41,475 nucleotides of DNA from Erysipelotrichaceae bacterium (GCA_017431825.1 JAFRKI010000008.1:1-41475); one strand, 5' to 3'; positions 25,079 to 34,053 are shown, counted from the first letter of the stretch. The notes: generated from the sequence alone by a model not told the origin. A program made the numbers and translations.

Positions 25079-25084
25079 TATAAT
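25079..25084 (+). promoter_or_regulatory. -10 box of the amidohydrolase gene
   Basis: TATAAT directly after the terminator U-tract, 50 bases before the start codon. No consensus -35 box. Confidence 0.6.
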
Positions 25085-25134
25085 ATAGACAAAGATAAAA
25101 GAAACTATTGAATTACCGTAAGGAGGGAAGATAA

Positions 25135-26424
25135 ATGAAGTATGCATTCGTAAACGGGATCATTCTTGACGGAACGAAAGACATGGAGCCAGTTGCCGGC
25201 AAAGCGGTACTGACAGACGGCAAAAAGATCGCCGGTATCGTATCGGATACGGCGGCACTGCAGGGCTATGAACTGATCGACCTGAAGGGAGCCTACCTGC
25301 TTCCGGGACTGATCGATCTTCACGTCCATCTGGCTTTAAGCGGAAGACCTCCTAAAGCCGAAAGCAAGCCTAAAGACTACGGCAAGCTTTACCGCCTTCT
25401 TACCGGCAACAAGATCGTCAGAGCAGCCGCAAAGAAACTCGTTGCCGGTTATGCAAAGAGTGAAGTGATGAGCGGCGTGACTACGATCAGGACCGTCGGC
25501 GGCGTGCTTGATTTTGATGCCCAGGTAAGAGATCTCATCAACGAAGGCAAGCTTACAGGTCCGCGCATCATTGCCGCCAATACCGGCATATCCGTTCCGG
25601 GCGGACATTTTGCAGGTTCGATAGCTACGGCCGTCAGCTCTCCTGAAGAAGCCAGGGAACTCGTCCATCAGATAGCTGCTACAAAGCCTGACCTTATCAA
25701 GCTGATGATCACGGGCGGCGTCATGGATTCCGATGCGGCAGGCATGCCGGGAGTTTTGAAGATGCCTCCGGAGATCGTGAAAGCGGCATGTGATGAAGCG
25801 CATAAACTGGGATATAAAGTCGCTGCCCACGTGGAGAGTCCGGAAGGCGTCAGGGTGGCGCTGGAAAACGGAGTCGACACTGTTGAGCACGGCGCCAGAC
25901 TTACAGACGAAACGATAAAACTGTTCAAGGAAAGAAAGGCCGCCGACATCTGTACGCTGTCTCCGGCCATCCCTTATGCCATGTTCGAACTTGAAGAGAG
26001 CCATGCGACAGAAGTTGCCAGAAACAACGGCAGGATCGTTCTGGACGGAGTCATCGACTGCGCCAAGACCTGCATCGAAAATGATATCCCGGTAGGACTG
26101 GGGAGCGACGTCAGCTGCCCGTTCGTCGTCCATTACAACTTCTGGAGAGAACTCTATTACTTCAATAAATATATTGGCAGATCTGCGAAAGAGACGCTCT
26201 ACCGGGCCACCTTAGGCAACGCCTCTATCATCGGCATAGATAAGGAGACCGGAAGCATCGAAGAAGGAAAGTGTGCGGATATGATAGTAGTAAAGGATGA
26301 TCCGTTAAACGACCTGACAGCACTTAAAAACGTATCCATGGTCATCGCCAGAGGCAATCTGATCAGAAAGCCTAAGCATAAGAAGATGAGCGATATCGAC
26401 AAGGTGCTCGACAGATACATGTAG
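25135..26424 (+). CDS. Metal-dependent amidohydrolase (imidazolonepropionase/prolidase-like)
   Basis: 429-residue cytosolic hydrolase of the amidohydrolase superfamily. Metal-site elements are in order: LIDLHVHLA (His63, His65), the presumed carboxylated Lys in DLIKLMITGG, His in AAHVESPEG, His in VEHGARL and Asp in VGLGSDVSC. It most resembles the group that contains Xaa-Pro/Xaa-Arg dipeptidases and imidazolonepropionase-like enzymes, not HutI itself, and no other histidine-utilisation gene is near. Strong GGAGGG ribosome-binding site. Followed by an MBL hydrolase and the ParB-like/Bmp fusion. Confidence 0.88.
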   Translation: MKYAFVNGIILDGTKDMEPVAGKAVLTDGKKIAGIVSDTAALQGYELIDLKGAYLLPGLIDLHVHLALSGRPPKAESKPKDYGKLYRLLTGNKIVRAAAKKLVAGYAKSEVMSGVTTIRTVGGVLDFDAQVRDLINEGKLTGPRIIAANTGISVPGGHFAGSIATAVSSPEEARELVHQIAATKPDLIKLMITGGVMDSDAAGMPGVLKMPPEIVKAACDEAHKLGYKVAAHVESPEGVRVALENGVDTVEHGARLTDETIKLFKERKAADICTLSPAIPYAMFELEESHATEVARNNGRIVLDGVIDCAKTCIENDIPVGLGSDVSCPFVVHYNFWRELYYFNKYIGRSAKETLYRATLGNASIIGIDKETGSIEEGKCADMIVVKDDPLNDLTALKNVSMVIARGNLIRKPKHKKMSDIDKVLDRYM

Positions 26425-26442
26425 GACATTGGGAGCGCTGCT

Positions 26443-27282
26443 ATGAAGATAAGCTATTTTGGAACGACTACTCTGTTATTCGATGACGGAAAAGACCAGG
26501 TCTTTTTCGACTGTCACTTCACAAGACCATCGCTCGCTAAATACATTGCCGGAAGCCAGCCTTCCGATACTGCATTGATCGATGATCTGATGAAGCTGCA
26601 TCCAATGGACCGCCTTCGTGCCGTCTTTATTTCCCATACTCATCATGACCACGTCATGGATGCTCCGTATGTCGTAAAGAAGACCGGTGCAGTAATGTAC
26701 GGCACGTCATCTGCGATGAATGTCGCAAAAGGAGGCGGCGTTTCGGAAAAACAGCTGGTGGAATTCAAAGCTAACACTTCCTATAAAGTCGGAGGTTTCA
26801 AGATCACCGTTATCCCTTCGCTGCATTCCAAACCGACCATACTCAATAACGACCTTGGACAGACGATCGATGAGCCGTTAGATCCGAATGCCAGACTGCG
26901 TGATTATAAAGAAGGCGGTTCTTATGACTTCTATGTGGAGACCGGGGATAAGAAATACATGATACGCCCAAGTTTCAATTACATCGAAGGTCAGATGGAC
27001 GGCTACAAGGCAGACGTTCTGTTCCTGGGCGTGGCAGGCCTGGCAAAAGCGGATGCCGCTACTGAAGAGAAATTCTTTGCGGAAACGGCAGCCAAGCTGG
27101 AGCCTAAGCTCATCATTCCCGTTCATTGGGATAATTTCTTTTCACCGCTGGATAAGCCGGTCACGGGCATGCCGCCACTTATCGAACATACGGAAGCGGT
27201 CTTCCATAAGCTTGCCATGTATTGTGAAGCAAACGGCATCGATCTTCTGATCCAGATACCGCGCACTTCCATAACCGTGTAA
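26443..27282 (+). CDS. MBL-fold metallo-hydrolase
   Basis: 279 residues. Motif HTHHDHVMDAP is the HxHxDH metal site, HSKP and VHWDN supply later His residues, and ISYFGTTTLLFDDG is the UlaG/RomA-like opening strand. That subgroup acts on cyclic or phosphoester substrates, so assignment beyond hydrolase is unsafe. It lies 18 bases behind the amidohydrolase and 42 bases before the ParB-like/Bmp protein, so probably one transcript. GGGAG precedes the ATG. Confidence 0.85.
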   Translation: MKISYFGTTTLLFDDGKDQVFFDCHFTRPSLAKYIAGSQPSDTALIDDLMKLHPMDRLRAVFISHTHHDHVMDAPYVVKKTGAVMYGTSSAMNVAKGGGVSEKQLVEFKANTSYKVGGFKITVIPSLHSKPTILNNDLGQTIDEPLDPNARLRDYKEGGSYDFYVETGDKKYMIRPSFNYIEGQMDGYKADVLFLGVAGLAKADAATEEKFFAETAAKLEPKLIIPVHWDNFFSPLDKPVTGMPPLIEHTEAVFHKLAMYCEANGIDLLIQIPRTSITV

Positions 27283-27324
27283 ATATAAAAACATTAAAGA
27301 CATAAACAGATCGGAGGTAGTCAG

Positions 27325-29325
27325 ATGAGCGAAGAGTATCTCAGTGCCTGTAAGCTGGGTAAAAAGGATTTTGAAAGCAGACAGGCAAGAGGTGAAGACC
27401 CGTATCTGCCTGCGCTTGATACCCTGGTTCCCGGTGCCGACAGACTTGTCCGTCAGCATCTGGGGCTTATGGAGATACCGGTGGGAATGATAGCCGGAAC
27501 CAAGACACAGTCCAGGCAGAACGCTTTTTCTGCTGACTTCATGCCGCTGCTGGATGAGAATTCGGAGTTTGCCTTCAAGTGGAGCAACCTTTACCGGATA
27601 CAGATAAGCGAGGGTTTCCGTGATCCGATCAAGGTCTATGAATACAGGCATCGCTTTTATGTGGAAGAAGGCAACAAGCGCGTGTCGGTCAGCAGGGTCC
27701 TCGACATACCGACCATCCTGGCTGACGTGACAAGACTGCTGCCTGCATCCGCTGAACTGTCTGATGATCCCGTATATTCCGAATTCCTCAGATTCTATAA
27801 TGTCACCCGTCTTTATGATATCGACTGCACCCGGCAGGGAGCCTATACGGAGATAGCCGATCTGCTGAAGATGGACATGGATAGCGAATGGCCGGAAGAT
27901 GTCAGGATGTCTTTACGATCCGCATACTGGCGTTTCGCTGTCGTCTATAAGGAGCTCTCAGGCAAGCTTCCTGAGATGCCGGCAGGAGATGCCTTCGTCA
28001 TTTATCTCAGGGTCTATATCAGGGATGCCCTCAGGGCTCAGACCAAAAAGATAGTCAGTGAACGCGTCATGAGGATCCGCAAGGAATTTCTGACTGATAA
28101 GAATGAAGATAAAGTGGAACTGGTCGAATCATCGGATGAAGCGCTTGAAGCCGGTTCCATCATCACGAAGACCGGCAGGATAGTCGGCAAGGTGATACCG
28201 ACTCTTTCCTATACGGCTAAACATCCGTTTAAAGCGGCATTCATCTATGGCGGCAGGATCACCGGTTCAAGATGGACGGCTGACCACGACAAAGGAAGAC
28301 TGAGACTTGAAGAAGCATATGACGGTACCGTCATCACCAGGTATTTTGAAGAATGTACGGATCAGGCTTCATTTGAAGAAGCCATCAAAGAAGCTTCTGA
28401 ATGGGGCGCAGATGCGGTATTCACTACTTCGCCTTCGATGATCAACGATGCCTTGCGGGCAGCCATCGAATACAAGGATCTGAAGTTCCTCAACTGTTCA
28501 GTAAATCTGGCGCATCAGGCCGTCCGTACCTATTATGTAAGGATGTATGAAGCGAAGTTTCTGTCGGGTCTTATCGCCGGCAGTGCAGCAGCGGCTGACG
28601 GAACACATAAGATCGGTTACTGTTCGGATTATCCGATCTACGGTACCATCGCCAATATCAATGCCTTTGCGATCGGTGCAGCTATGGCTGATCCGAAAGT
28701 TCAGGTTTATCTTGACTGGAAAAGCAGAAGGGACGCGAATTGGTGGTGGGACATGGTCGATAAAGGCATCCATGTCATATCGGCAGCGGATTCGATACAC
28801 AGTGCAGACGGCAGCGACGCTTACGGACTGTGCTTCGTGGAAAAGTGTGAACCGGGAAAAGGCAATGATCTCTCAGGCAACTGCCGCATAAGCAATCTTG
28901 CGGCCCCTATCTATAAGTGGGGCAGACTTTATGAAAGTCTTGTCCGGACGATGATCGAAGGAACCTACAATGCCGATCTGGTCGACAGAAAGGATCAGGC
29001 CACCAACTACTGGTGGGGCATGGATTCGGGAGTCGTCGATATCGTCGTTTCCGACAGCCTCCCTTCATATACGAAAAGACTGGTCAGCGTGCTGAGACAC
29101 GACATCATAGAGGGAAGCTTCAGTCCTTTTGACGGAGAACTCAGAAGTCAGGAAGGAACGGTCATAAGCGCCGAAGACGAAGCCCTTTCCAGCAAGGACA
29201 TCATCACGATGGACTGGCTCAACGAGAACGTCGTCGGTGAGATCCCGGCCATCGATTCGCTGACCGAAGAAGCTAAGCTTACCGTAAAATACAGCGGTGT
29301 CGACAAGACAAAGAAGATCTCGTGA
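27325..29325 (+). CDS. Cytosolic ParB-like domain fused to Bmp-type nucleoside-binding domain
   Basis: 666 residues and no signal peptide. The N-terminal part (about 45-130) looks like a ParB/sulfiredoxin-like domain: MEIPVGMIAGTKTQSRQNAF, SADFMPL, then DPIKVYEY and FYVEEGNKRVSVSRVL. The latter resembles the nucleotide-binding GERR/GNRR loop of ParB proteins. Residues about 300-600 match the Bmp/Med (PBP1) family that binds purine nucleosides for ABC uptake: AAFIYGGRITGSRWTADHDK, DAVFTTSPSMINDALRAA and KIGYCSDYPIYGTIANINAF. Without export it cannot feed a transporter, so an intracellular sensing or regulatory role is more likely. GGAGG lies upstream. Confidence 0.8.
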   Translation: MSEEYLSACKLGKKDFESRQARGEDPYLPALDTLVPGADRLVRQHLGLMEIPVGMIAGTKTQSRQNAFSADFMPLLDENSEFAFKWSNLYRIQISEGFRDPIKVYEYRHRFYVEEGNKRVSVSRVLDIPTILADVTRLLPASAELSDDPVYSEFLRFYNVTRLYDIDCTRQGAYTEIADLLKMDMDSEWPEDVRMSLRSAYWRFAVVYKELSGKLPEMPAGDAFVIYLRVYIRDALRAQTKKIVSERVMRIRKEFLTDKNEDKVELVESSDEALEAGSIITKTGRIVGKVIPTLSYTAKHPFKAAFIYGGRITGSRWTADHDKGRLRLEEAYDGTVITRYFEECTDQASFEEAIKEASEWGADAVFTTSPSMINDALRAAIEYKDLKFLNCSVNLAHQAVRTYYVRMYEAKFLSGLIAGSAAAADGTHKIGYCSDYPIYGTIANINAFAIGAAMADPKVQVYLDWKSRRDANWWWDMVDKGIHVISAADSIHSADGSDAYGLCFVEKCEPGKGNDLSGNCRISNLAAPIYKWGRLYESLVRTMIEGTYNADLVDRKDQATNYWWGMDSGVVDIVVSDSLPSYTKRLVSVLRHDIIEGSFSPFDGELRSQEGTVISAEDEALSSKDIITMDWLNENVVGEIPAIDSLTEEAKLTVKYSGVDKTKKIS

Positions 29326-29372
29326 CACCAGTTATAAAGACAGATCAATGATATTTGATAAGAGGTGACTTT

Positions 29373-30758
29373 ATGCCGATAATTGCAGCCGTCATGGTTC
29401 CTCATCCCCCTCTGATAATACCGGAGGTCGGCAAGGGTGAAGAAAAACAGGTACAAAAGACGATCGATGCCTATGATAAGGCAGGACGTTTCATCAGTGA
29501 ATTGAAACCGGATACGATAATCGTTTCCTCACCGCATTCGGTCATGTATTCCGACTATTTCCACATATCTCCGGGAAAGAAAGCTAAAGGCTCCTTCTCA
29601 CGTTTCGCTGCTCCGCAGGTTTCTTTCGAAGAAGAATATGACGAAGAACTGGTAAAGGATCTGTGTGAAAGAGCCGAGGCTATCGGTTTTCCGGCCGGGA
29701 TCCTTGGAGAAAGAGATGCTTCGCTTGATCATGGCACGATGGTGCCTTTGCATTTCATCGAAAAGTACTATAAGGATTTCAGGCTGGTCAGGGTCTCCCT
29801 TTCCGGTCTGTCCTTAAGCGATAATTACCGTTTCGGTCAGCTGATACAGCAGTCGGCCGATCATCTGGGAAGACGTGCTGTCTTTGTGGGCAGCGGCGAT
29901 CTTTCCCATAAGCTGCAGAAATACGGTCCATACGGCTTTGATGAGAACGGACCGGTATATGATAAAAGGATCATGGACGTCATGTCCAAAGCTGATTTCG
30001 GGGAACTCTTTGATTTTGATGAGCTGTTCCTGGAAAAGGCCGCCGAATGCGGACACCGTTCTTTCGTTATAATGGCCGGAGCCCTTGACGGCATCAGAAT
30101 CATACCGGAATTCCTCGTCCATGAGGATGTTACCGGAGTAGGATACGGCATCTGCACCTATAAGGCAGACGGCGAAGATGAAAACTGCTGTTATCTGGAA
30201 AGACATGAAAACAGAGTCAGGGAATCCCTGAAGGAGAAGATGATGAAGGAAGATCCGTATGTGAGTCTTGCGCGCAGGACGATCGAAACATATGTGAAGG
30301 AAGACCGGAAGCTGAAAGTTCCGGAAGATCTGGAAGAAGAGATGCTGAAGAAAAAGGCCGGGACCTTCGTCTCCATCCATAAGGAAGGGATGCTGAGAGG
30401 ATGCATCGGCACCATCTTCCCGACCACGGACTGTCTGGCTCAGGAGATCATAAACAACGCCATCTCCGCCTGCAGCCGCGATCCGCGTTTCACTGAAGTC
30501 AGGGAAGATGAGCTGCCATACCTCGAGATAAGCGTCGATGTCTTATCGGAAACCGAAGAGGTAAGTTCCCTTGAAGAACTCGATGAGAAGAGATACGGCG
30601 TCATCGTATCCAACGGCTACCGTCAGGGCGTTCTGCTTCCTGATCTTGAAGGAGTAGGCAGTGTCAAGGAGCAGATAGCCATAGCCAGAAGAAAGGCCGG
30701 TATCGATGAAGATGAGGATATCTCCATAGAAAGGTTCGAAGTGGTGCGCCATGGTTAA
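29373..30758 (+). CDS. amrA: AmmeMemoRadiSam proteins B and A fused (Memo-like + AMMECR1)
   Basis: 461 residues. The N-terminal about 270 residues are the Memo/class III extradiol-dioxygenase-like domain: AAVMVPHPPLIIPEVG, SSPHS, ERDASLDHGTMVPLHFIEK and VGSGDLSH. The C-terminal about 175 residues are AMMECR1: GTFVSIHKEGMLRGCIGT, AISACSRDPRFTEV and LEISVDVLSETEE. The set (Memo, AMMECR1, radical SAM) is conserved across bacteria and archaea but its chemistry is not settled. The stop overlaps the radical SAM gene by 8 bases. Start ATG at 29373 behind AAGAGGTG. Confidence 0.92.
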   Translation: MPIIAAVMVPHPPLIIPEVGKGEEKQVQKTIDAYDKAGRFISELKPDTIIVSSPHSVMYSDYFHISPGKKAKGSFSRFAAPQVSFEEEYDEELVKDLCERAEAIGFPAGILGERDASLDHGTMVPLHFIEKYYKDFRLVRVSLSGLSLSDNYRFGQLIQQSADHLGRRAVFVGSGDLSHKLQKYGPYGFDENGPVYDKRIMDVMSKADFGELFDFDELFLEKAAECGHRSFVIMAGALDGIRIIPEFLVHEDVTGVGYGICTYKADGEDENCCYLERHENRVRESLKEKMMKEDPYVSLARRTIETYVKEDRKLKVPEDLEEEMLKKKAGTFVSIHKEGMLRGCIGTIFPTTDCLAQEIINNAISACSRDPRFTEVREDELPYLEISVDVLSETEEVSSLEELDEKRYGVIVSNGYRQGVLLPDLEGVGSVKEQIAIARRKAGIDEDEDISIERFEVVRHG

Positions 30759-31578
30759 GCTCTGTAAGGTATGCTGGCGGCACTGTGCACTGGCCGAAGG
30801 AAATTACGGGATCTGCGGAGCCAGGAAGACCGTTAACGGAGAAGTGGTATGCGACAATTACGGAAAGCTGACTTCCCTGGCCCTGGACCCGATCGAAAAG
30901 AAACCGTTAAGGCATTTTCATCCGGGGTCAAGGATCCTTTCCGTCGGTTCCTACGGCTGTTCACTGCATTGCCCGTTCTGTCAGAATTATGAGATATCGA
31001 TGCCTTCAGATGATATCGGGTACCGCCTGGTTTCTCCGGAGGAGCTTGTCGCTATCGCCTGTGAACTGAAGGACAGAGGCAACATCGGACTGGCCTATAC
31101 CTACAATGAACCGCTGATATCCTATGAGTATGTCAGAGACTGCGGCAGGCTGATCCATGAAAAAGGAATGTACAACGTCCTGGTTAGTAACGGCACGGCT
31201 TCTTTGGAGGTGTGGGAAGAGATAAAGCCCTATATCGATGCGATGAACATCGACCTGAAGAGTTTCAGTAAAGATTATTATCGTGATACCTTAGGCGGTG
31301 ATCTTGATATGGTCAAAGCCTTTATCAGCGAAGCGGTAAAGACGGCCCACGTCGAAATAACGACGCTGGTCATTCCGGGAGCAAACGACAACGATGAGGA
31401 AATAAGGGAAATGGCTTCCTGGATCGCTTCCATGGATAAGAAGATCCCATATCATCTTTCCCGCTTCTTCCCGGCATATAAAATGAGTGACGCAAAACCG
31501 ACCCCGGTAGCTACGGTCTATCATCTGGCAGATGTCGCATCTCAGTATCTGGAACACGTCTATACCGGAAACTGCTGA
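30751..31578 (+). CDS. amrS: AmmeMemoRadiSam radical SAM enzyme
   Basis: 275 residues. The radical SAM cluster motif is CSLHCPFCQNYE (CxxxCxxC). An N-terminal cysteine set (LCKVCWRHCALAEGNYGICG) resembles pyruvate-formate-lyase-activating-enzyme homologues. GLAYTYNEPLISYEY and VLVSNGTAS are family hallmarks. It should generate a 5'-deoxyadenosyl radical to modify an unknown substrate together with the fused A/B protein, with which it overlaps by 8 bases. A bidirectional hairpin terminator ends the unit. Confidence 0.92.
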   Translation: MVKLCKVCWRHCALAEGNYGICGARKTVNGEVVCDNYGKLTSLALDPIEKKPLRHFHPGSRILSVGSYGCSLHCPFCQNYEISMPSDDIGYRLVSPEELVAIACELKDRGNIGLAYTYNEPLISYEYVRDCGRLIHEKGMYNVLVSNGTASLEVWEEIKPYIDAMNIDLKSFSKDYYRDTLGGDLDMVKAFISEAVKTAHVEITTLVIPGANDNDEEIREMASWIASMDKKIPYHLSRFFPAYKMSDAKPTPVATVYHLADVASQYLEHVYTGNC

Positions 31579-31597
31579 CACGTGTTATATGCAGCAT

Positions 31598-31627
31598 AAA
31601 AAAGACTGCCTGAGCTGCAGTCTTTTT
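31598..31627. terminator. Bidirectional terminator between amrS and Nudix gene
   Basis: AAAAAAGACTGC/GCAGTCTTTTT stem with a 7-base loop between convergent genes. Confidence 0.8.
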
Positions 31628-31629
31628 AA

Positions 31630-32160
31630 TTACTTATAAGGAAGTGCCGGCTGATCCGGAAACTCATAGACATGATCGAGATAGCCGATCAGGAAGGCTC
31701 TGGCCAGGGAATTCTTTCTAATATTGCCCCGGGCTTCATCTTCAGTAAACCAGGAAAAGGAATCGATCTCTTCATTAGGTCTGACATCAGCGGATGTGAC
31801 TTCAGCAATGAAGTTCAGCATCAGCGTATTGGAAGGACCGTAGTAATGGCTGTGATTGAAATGCAGTTCACTCACCTCAAGTCCCAGTTCTTCCTTTATC
31901 TCCCTTACGGCGGCATCTTCTGCATCTTCTCCTTTATTCACATAACCGGCTGTCAGGATGTATTCACTGCCGCCATACTGTTTTATCAGCAGGATCTTTT
32001 CCCTGTGTCTCACTATCATCGATACGCCGGTATTGAAAACAGGAAAACGGAAATCCTTACAGGTCTCGCAATACGGGATCAGGCCTTCATTCTTAAGCTC
32101 TTTCATGATAAGCTTCGTACCGCATTCCATGCAGCAGTTCATGCCGGGTATCTTTTTCAT
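31630..32160 (-). CDS. Zinc-ribbon Nudix hydrolase (NudC-like)
   Basis: 176 residues. The N-terminal zinc ribbon has Cys pairs CCMECG and CETC. The Nudix box GYVNKGEDAEDAAVREIKEE continues as LGLE. This arrangement is typical of NADH pyrophosphatase/NudC-type enzymes, although it is shorter than E. coli NudC and lacks its N-terminal extension, so the substrate (NAD(H), capped RNA or another dinucleotide) is open. No ribosome-binding site precedes the ATG, while TAAAAT ends 6 bases upstream, which suggests a leaderless mRNA. Confidence 0.85.
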   Translation of the reverse strand: MKKIPGMNCCMECGTKLIMKELKNEGLIPYCETCKDFRFPVFNTGVSMIVRHREKILLIKQYGGSEYILTAGYVNKGEDAEDAAVREIKEELGLEVSELHFNHSHYYGPSNTLMLNFIAEVTSADVRPNEEIDSFSWFTEDEARGNIRKNSLARAFLIGYLDHVYEFPDQPALPYK

Positions 32161-32166
32161 AACTCG

Positions 32167-32172
32167 ATTTTA
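32167..32172 (-). promoter_or_regulatory. -10 box placing transcription start at the Nudix ATG
   Basis: TAAAAT on the minus strand; +1 would fall at about 32160, the A of the start codon. The -35 is weak. Confidence 0.45.
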
Positions 32173-32198
32173 ACACTTTTTACGGTCCTGTTTATCTG

Positions 32199-32242
32199 TA
32201 TAATAACTGTGGAAAAAGTTTATCTGATGACTCGGGTATAAT
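32199..32242 (+). promoter_or_regulatory. Two TATAAT boxes upstream of the repeat lipoprotein gene
   Basis: TATAAT at 32199-32204 follows GGTCCTGTTT, the same right arm seen in the terminator-linked promoters but without its left arm. A second TATAAT lies at 32237-32242. Either may serve the gene at 32293. Confidence 0.5.
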
Positions 32243-32292
32243 ATAAAAGTACGAACTGAATAAAACATTGATTGTATAAGGAGGATGTTTAT

Positions 32293-34053
32293 ATGAAGAA
32301 GATAAAACAGCTGCTGATCGTGCTGGTTGCTCTGTGTTTCATCCTATCAGGATGTCAGGACGGATCAGGTACGGCCGACAGTGAAAAAGCCATGGAGAAT
32401 TTCCTGGCTAAGCTTGAAGAAGGAAACTATGTCATCGATGCCAAGGATTACCTGAAGACTACCGTCTCTTCAAGGGACCAGGTGACCTTTGAATATGCTG
32501 AAGACATCTACACCGACTTCGCCGTCATGAGCGTCAACAACGAAACGTTCCAGGGCGTCCTGACGGATAACGGAATAGAAGATGTCGTCTTCTACGGCGA
32601 AGGACAGGCGATCGATGCTGCCAGCAGGAAACTGCCTAATTACTGGATGGATGAAAGCGTATCCGACGGCAACATCTGGAATCTTTTCTATAACATCCAG
32701 GAAGAACCGCTGAAATTCATGTCTCATGAAGACATCGTAAAACAGACCGTCATCTCTCTTGTGGGCTATGGCCAGAATGCCCTGGGACTCATGGAAGACG
32801 TCTATCTTACCCTTGATAAGGAAGATCCGACAACGGCCCGCATTCAGGCCGTCGTCAATGACGATATGGTCGCCAGAGTCTTCTATGATGATATCGATCT
32901 GGAAATAGTCTTCGGTAAAGCCGAAAGCAACCCGATAGCCGATGCCTGGATGGAGGCTCCTGTCTATCCTGAAGGCAGAACGGAATGGAATGAGACCGAT
33001 GAATTCATCTTCAATTCCGTATTCCTTCCGGGTTACGGACTCGAAGCAATACCTTTCCCGGCGTTTGCCAGCTATGCCCTGAAAGTCGACGAAGAGAACT
33101 TCGTCGATGACGATGCGGTATACATCCGCGATCACCAGGCCAGTGAAAGCGATATGGCTGAATATATCGATACACTGCTTGCTGACGGCTTCGAGGAAGT
33201 GAGGGATATTGATGAAGAAGGAAACGAAAAGACCTATTACCGCAAACTCTTAAGAGAAGACTTTAACTGTTACTCTTCGATAGAGCTGGAATATGACGAC
33301 GGCGTCAGCATGACAGCCAAAAAGCACTATGACTGTCCGGTCTATGATTCGCTCGATGAGATCAATGCCGTTATAAAGAAAGCAGGCTATCCGGCTCTTA
33401 AGGAATCAGACAATTTCATTTCCTGTAAGGGAACCGACAGAGCCGATGAGATGACTGAATCCTGGCTGTATTTCTTCACCTATGATCTGGGACTTTACGT
33501 AGAGACCGAATATGAGGATTACGATAAGACTCTCGAATATCTGGAAGAATATGAAAATACCCTTCTGGATAACGGCTTTAAAGCGGTCGCAAGTACCGAG
33601 GAAGAGCCTGACTATTATGAATCCGAAAACGGCTTCTACAGTTTCAGATATGCCTTCCTGGAAGACGGAAAAGTAACTCTGCTGTTCAAGTCCGAGAAAT
33701 ACATCTCCGCCAAGGAAGCGGAAAAGATGATCAAGAACGCCGGCTTCCCGGCCATCAGTCTGAGCGAGCCGATCACCTGCCGTGATCTTAAGCTCTTTGA
33801 CAGGACCCGCTACGGCAGGGATGAAAAAGCCTCCCTGAGCATATCCCAGCAGTATGAAAGCGCCGAGCAGGCTGAAGCCTTCCTGGATGCCTATGAAGCA
33901 TCCCTGAATGCTGCCGGTTTTGAAAGAGTAAGTCCGGATACTGTCGGAACCTATAAGGCGATCGCCATCTACAACGAAGAAAAGAACATGTATGTGGCTA
34001 TCGACTACTTCCCTGACAGTGCTCAGGTCAGCTTTGATTTCGTAGCAGAATAA
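32293..34053 (+). CDS. Repeat-containing lipoprotein, function unknown
   Basis: 586 residues with a lipoprotein signal (lipobox ILSGCQ). The second half shows three diverged repeats of about 110 residues. Each carries a helix ending in DGFEEV/NGFKAV/AGFERV, then aromatic strands, and (repeats 1 and 2) a second helix ending in AGYPAL/AGFPAI. Examples are MAEYIDTLLADGFEEV, LEYLEEYENTLLDNGFKAV and AFLDAYEASLNAAGFERV. The whole protein is strongly acidic. The repeats suggest ligand binding on the outer face of the membrane; no enzyme motif is seen. AAGGAGG precedes the ATG. It ends at a strong terminator shared with the convergent EamA gene. Confidence 0.7.
   Translation: MKKIKQLLIVLVALCFILSGCQDGSGTADSEKAMENFLAKLEEGNYVIDAKDYLKTTVSSRDQVTFEYAEDIYTDFAVMSVNNETFQGVLTDNGIEDVVFYGEGQAIDAASRKLPNYWMDESVSDGNIWNLFYNIQEEPLKFMSHEDIVKQTVISLVGYGQNALGLMEDVYLTLDKEDPTTARIQAVVNDDMVARVFYDDIDLEIVFGKAESNPIADAWMEAPVYPEGRTEWNETDEFIFNSVFLPGYGLEAIPFPAFASYALKVDEENFVDDDAVYIRDHQASESDMAEYIDTLLADGFEEVRDIDEEGNEKTYYRKLLREDFNCYSSIELEYDDGVSMTAKKHYDCPVYDSLDEINAVIKKAGYPALKESDNFISCKGTDRADEMTESWLYFFTYDLGLYVETEYEDYDKTLEYLEEYENTLLDNGFKAVASTEEEPDYYESENGFYSFRYAFLEDGKVTLLFKSEKYISAKEAEKMIKNAGFPAISLSEPITCRDLKLFDRTRYGRDEKASLSISQQYESAEQAEAFLDAYEASLNAAGFERVSPDTVGTYKAIAIYNEEKNMYVAIDYFPDSAQVSFDFVAE

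Noticed and set aside
24388..25092. 234-codon antisense frame opposite the PheC-like gene
   Set aside because: Typical shadow frame of a codon-biased gene; no start signal.
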